Shown: piece after piece, positions 63,021-64,000 of the stretch
Position numbering within the stretch: position 1 is the first letter of the stretch
Layout: the number at the start of each line of letters is the position of its first letter
Source of the DNA: Lachnospiraceae bacterium
GTDB lineage: Bacteria > Bacillota > Clostridia > Lachnospirales > Lachnospiraceae
Direction of reading: 5' to 3'
Assembly (NCBI GenBank): GCA_014804655.1
Contig: JAAUZK010000004.1
Location: forward strand, 217,504 to 281,503
Length of the DNA stretch: 64,000 bases
The notes under the pieces: generated by a model
Database searches by the model: none
The model's input: only the letters and a program-made list of their open reading frames with translations
What the model was told of the DNA's origin: nothing
Made by a program: the position numbers and the translations under genes

Positions 63021-63432
63021 ATAGTGTTTATAGTTATTTATTATCTAATTTTAGTTATAAAATAATAGTTTAATTATGCCATTCTTCGTTCATTTTACAA
63101 GTTATAATCATCACGGTTTACATTTCGTAAAACATATTAGAAGCTACACTGCCGTCTATATATGCTGTTGTTTAGCCGCTGTAAAGTTCATTGATAATGG
63201 TCCTTATGTCTTTTTGTACCTTCGTTTATTATATACGCTTTCTCAGCGACCACTCGTAATGCATTTTGAGACTGTTTCTATAATTTTACCATACAAAGAA
63301 ATATTTTCCTATAAAAACCCAAAAGTGATCGTTTGTTAAATTGTGAATAATGCCCACTTCATTGTACAAAACACATGTATAGTTACCATCTTATCCTCTT
63401 TAAGTTATCTATCATTTACGAAAAACCATTTG

Positions 63433-63462
63433 TTGTATTCACCATAATCCACATGATACAAT
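63433..63462 (+). promoter_or_regulatory. Candidate promoter of the small toxin gene
   Basis: TTGTAT (63433-63438), 18-bp spacer, TACAAT (63457-63462). The transcript would have a leader of about 60 nt before ATG 63531, as in many type I toxins. Confidence 0.45.
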
Positions 63463-63530
63463 ACTACACAAGGACAACCGTGTTGCAGGGTGGCGTTGAT
63501 CTCTATTCTTGAAAGAATGGGGGTGATGCT

Positions 63531-63623
63531 ATGGAAAATCAGAATTTCGATTTTAAGGATTTGCTCACTTTTGGCATATTCCTTTTAGCATTACTTACAT
63601 TTGTTTTTACGTTTTGTAAGTAG
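63531..63623 (+). CDS. 30-residue holin-like type I toxin (putative)
   Basis: Thirty residues: MENQNFDFKDLLT, then one hydrophobic segment (about residues 12-28), ending in FTFCK. Strong ribosome site GGGGGTG 7 nt before the ATG, and a good terminator directly after (63633-63675). Single-span peptides with these features belong to the holin-like or Fst/TxpA-type toxins of Firmicutes. An antisense RNA from the opposite strand is usual but could not be located with certainty. It may also be a regulatory or leader peptide. Confidence 0.55.
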   Translation: MENQNFDFKDLLTFGIFLLALLTFVFTFCK

Positions 63624-63632
63624 CTATACATA

Positions 63633-63675
63633 GAAAACCACCCCAAAACTTTGACTGGTAGCGGGGTGGATTTTC
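63633..63675 (+). terminator. Terminator of the small toxin transcript
   Basis: GAAAACCACCCC (63633-63644) pairs with GGGGTGGATTTTC (63663-63675) with one bulged base, and TTTTC lies at the end. A further stem, CCCAC-CTT-GTGGG (63698-63710), follows and might end an antisense transcript or serve as a second terminator. From there to 63907 nothing else was recognised. Confidence 0.65.
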
Positions 63676-63907
63676 TATCTCATTTTCAACCGGTCAACCC
63701 ACCTTGTGGGCGGTTGTTCCCTTTTGTATTTCTAATATAGCACATCTTCAACGTCTTTACAACAATCAAAATACAATATCGTGTTCTCAATATCTTTACA
63801 TTCCATTTGTAATACTAAATTTGATATTGAAATATTATATTTTTAATTTAAACTCTAATCGATACCCCTTATCCAAAGTACTTAGATAATATGAAGTGAC
63901 CTCACAT

Positions 63908-63936
63908 TTGCATCAACGTGGATTTACCCGTATAAT
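63908..63936 (+). promoter_or_regulatory. Strong sigma-A-type promoter near the right edge
   Basis: TTGCAT (63908-63913), 17-bp spacer, TATAAT (63931-63936), a consensus -10. It would transcribe the gene that begins at 63997. Confidence 0.7.
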
Positions 63937-63996
63937 CCATGTTGACCAAATAACACGGACAGCGGGGATTACCGCATACAAAAGGAGGCCACTTAC

Positions 63997-64000
63997 ATGA
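63997..64000 (+). CDS. Start of a gene cut by the window edge
   Basis: AGGAGG (63983-63988) followed 8 nt later by ATG at 63997, downstream of a strong promoter. Only the start codon is inside the window, so the product cannot be stated. Confidence 0.5.

Noticed and set aside
63076..63339. Plus-strand frame of 87 codons between the restriction operon and the toxin
   Set aside because: No ribosome site, no motif, and AT-rich sequence where such frames arise by chance.

Overview
The window looks like part of a Lachnospiraceae or related clostridial chromosome. The evidence is AGGAGG-type ribosome sites, family content (DUF6020, DUF2164 and LTA-synthase-like proteins, GtrA, PglC/E/F/K-like enzymes) and a mix of moderate-GC housekeeping-like DNA with AT-rich islands. 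No rRNA, tRNA or CRISPR array was seen. Nearly every gene is on the minus strand, so transcription runs from high to low coordinates; the exceptions are short genes or remnants near 42.6-43.3, 45.8-46.1 and 63.5-64.0 kb.

Region 1 (1 to about 38.9 kb, continuing at 46.3-53.0 kb) is a very large cell-surface glycan locus. A PglF-like 4,6-dehydratase, a PglE-like aminotransferase and a PglC-like phosphoglycosyl transferase would build and load an amino-dideoxy sugar onto the lipid carrier. An epimerase and a UDP-sugar dehydrogenase would supply a HexNAc uronic acid. A WecE-like aminotransferase, a GNAT enzyme, two formyltransferases and two ATP-grasp enzymes could decorate amino sugars. Three GT4, two GT2, one GT10 (fucosyltransferase-like) and one sialyltransferase-like transferase, plus several polytopic GT-C-like or DUF6020 proteins, would extend the chain. 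A PglK-like ABC flippase, a Wzy/ligase-like protein, an acyltransferase, an LTA-synthase-like enzyme and an adenylation/SGNH pair would export, polymerise and modify it. The 46.3-53.0 kb part carries pseudaminic-acid genes (pseI, pseF) and an unusual gene fusing a PLP aminotransferase-like domain to PseG.

Region 2 (38.96-46.1 kb) is AT-rich accessory DNA sitting inside the glycan locus. It holds a DUF3990 putative ADP-ribosyltransferase toxin pair, a two-gene unit of a P63C-domain protein and a PD-(D/E)XK nuclease (the best candidate for an undescribed defence system), mobile-element debris, and a controller-regulated ApaLI-like type II restriction-modification operon with a recognisable C-box.

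Region 3 (53.2-64 kb) has a YjbR-like protein, a NUDIX hydrolase and an AlbA_2/ATPase regulator with a 27-bp coding tandem repeat, then an IS110 scar. It continues with an AT-rich LlaJI-type restriction operon (small HTH protein, two C5-cytosine methyltransferases, a B3-like protein, an EVE-McrB-like AAA+ protein, LlaJI R2 and a divergent Vsr) and ends with a 30-residue holin-like type I toxin candidate.

Across the glycan locus, a structured palindromic element occurs at least three times, each time directly after a stop codon, and small triloop hairpins occur both inside it and inside coding sequence.
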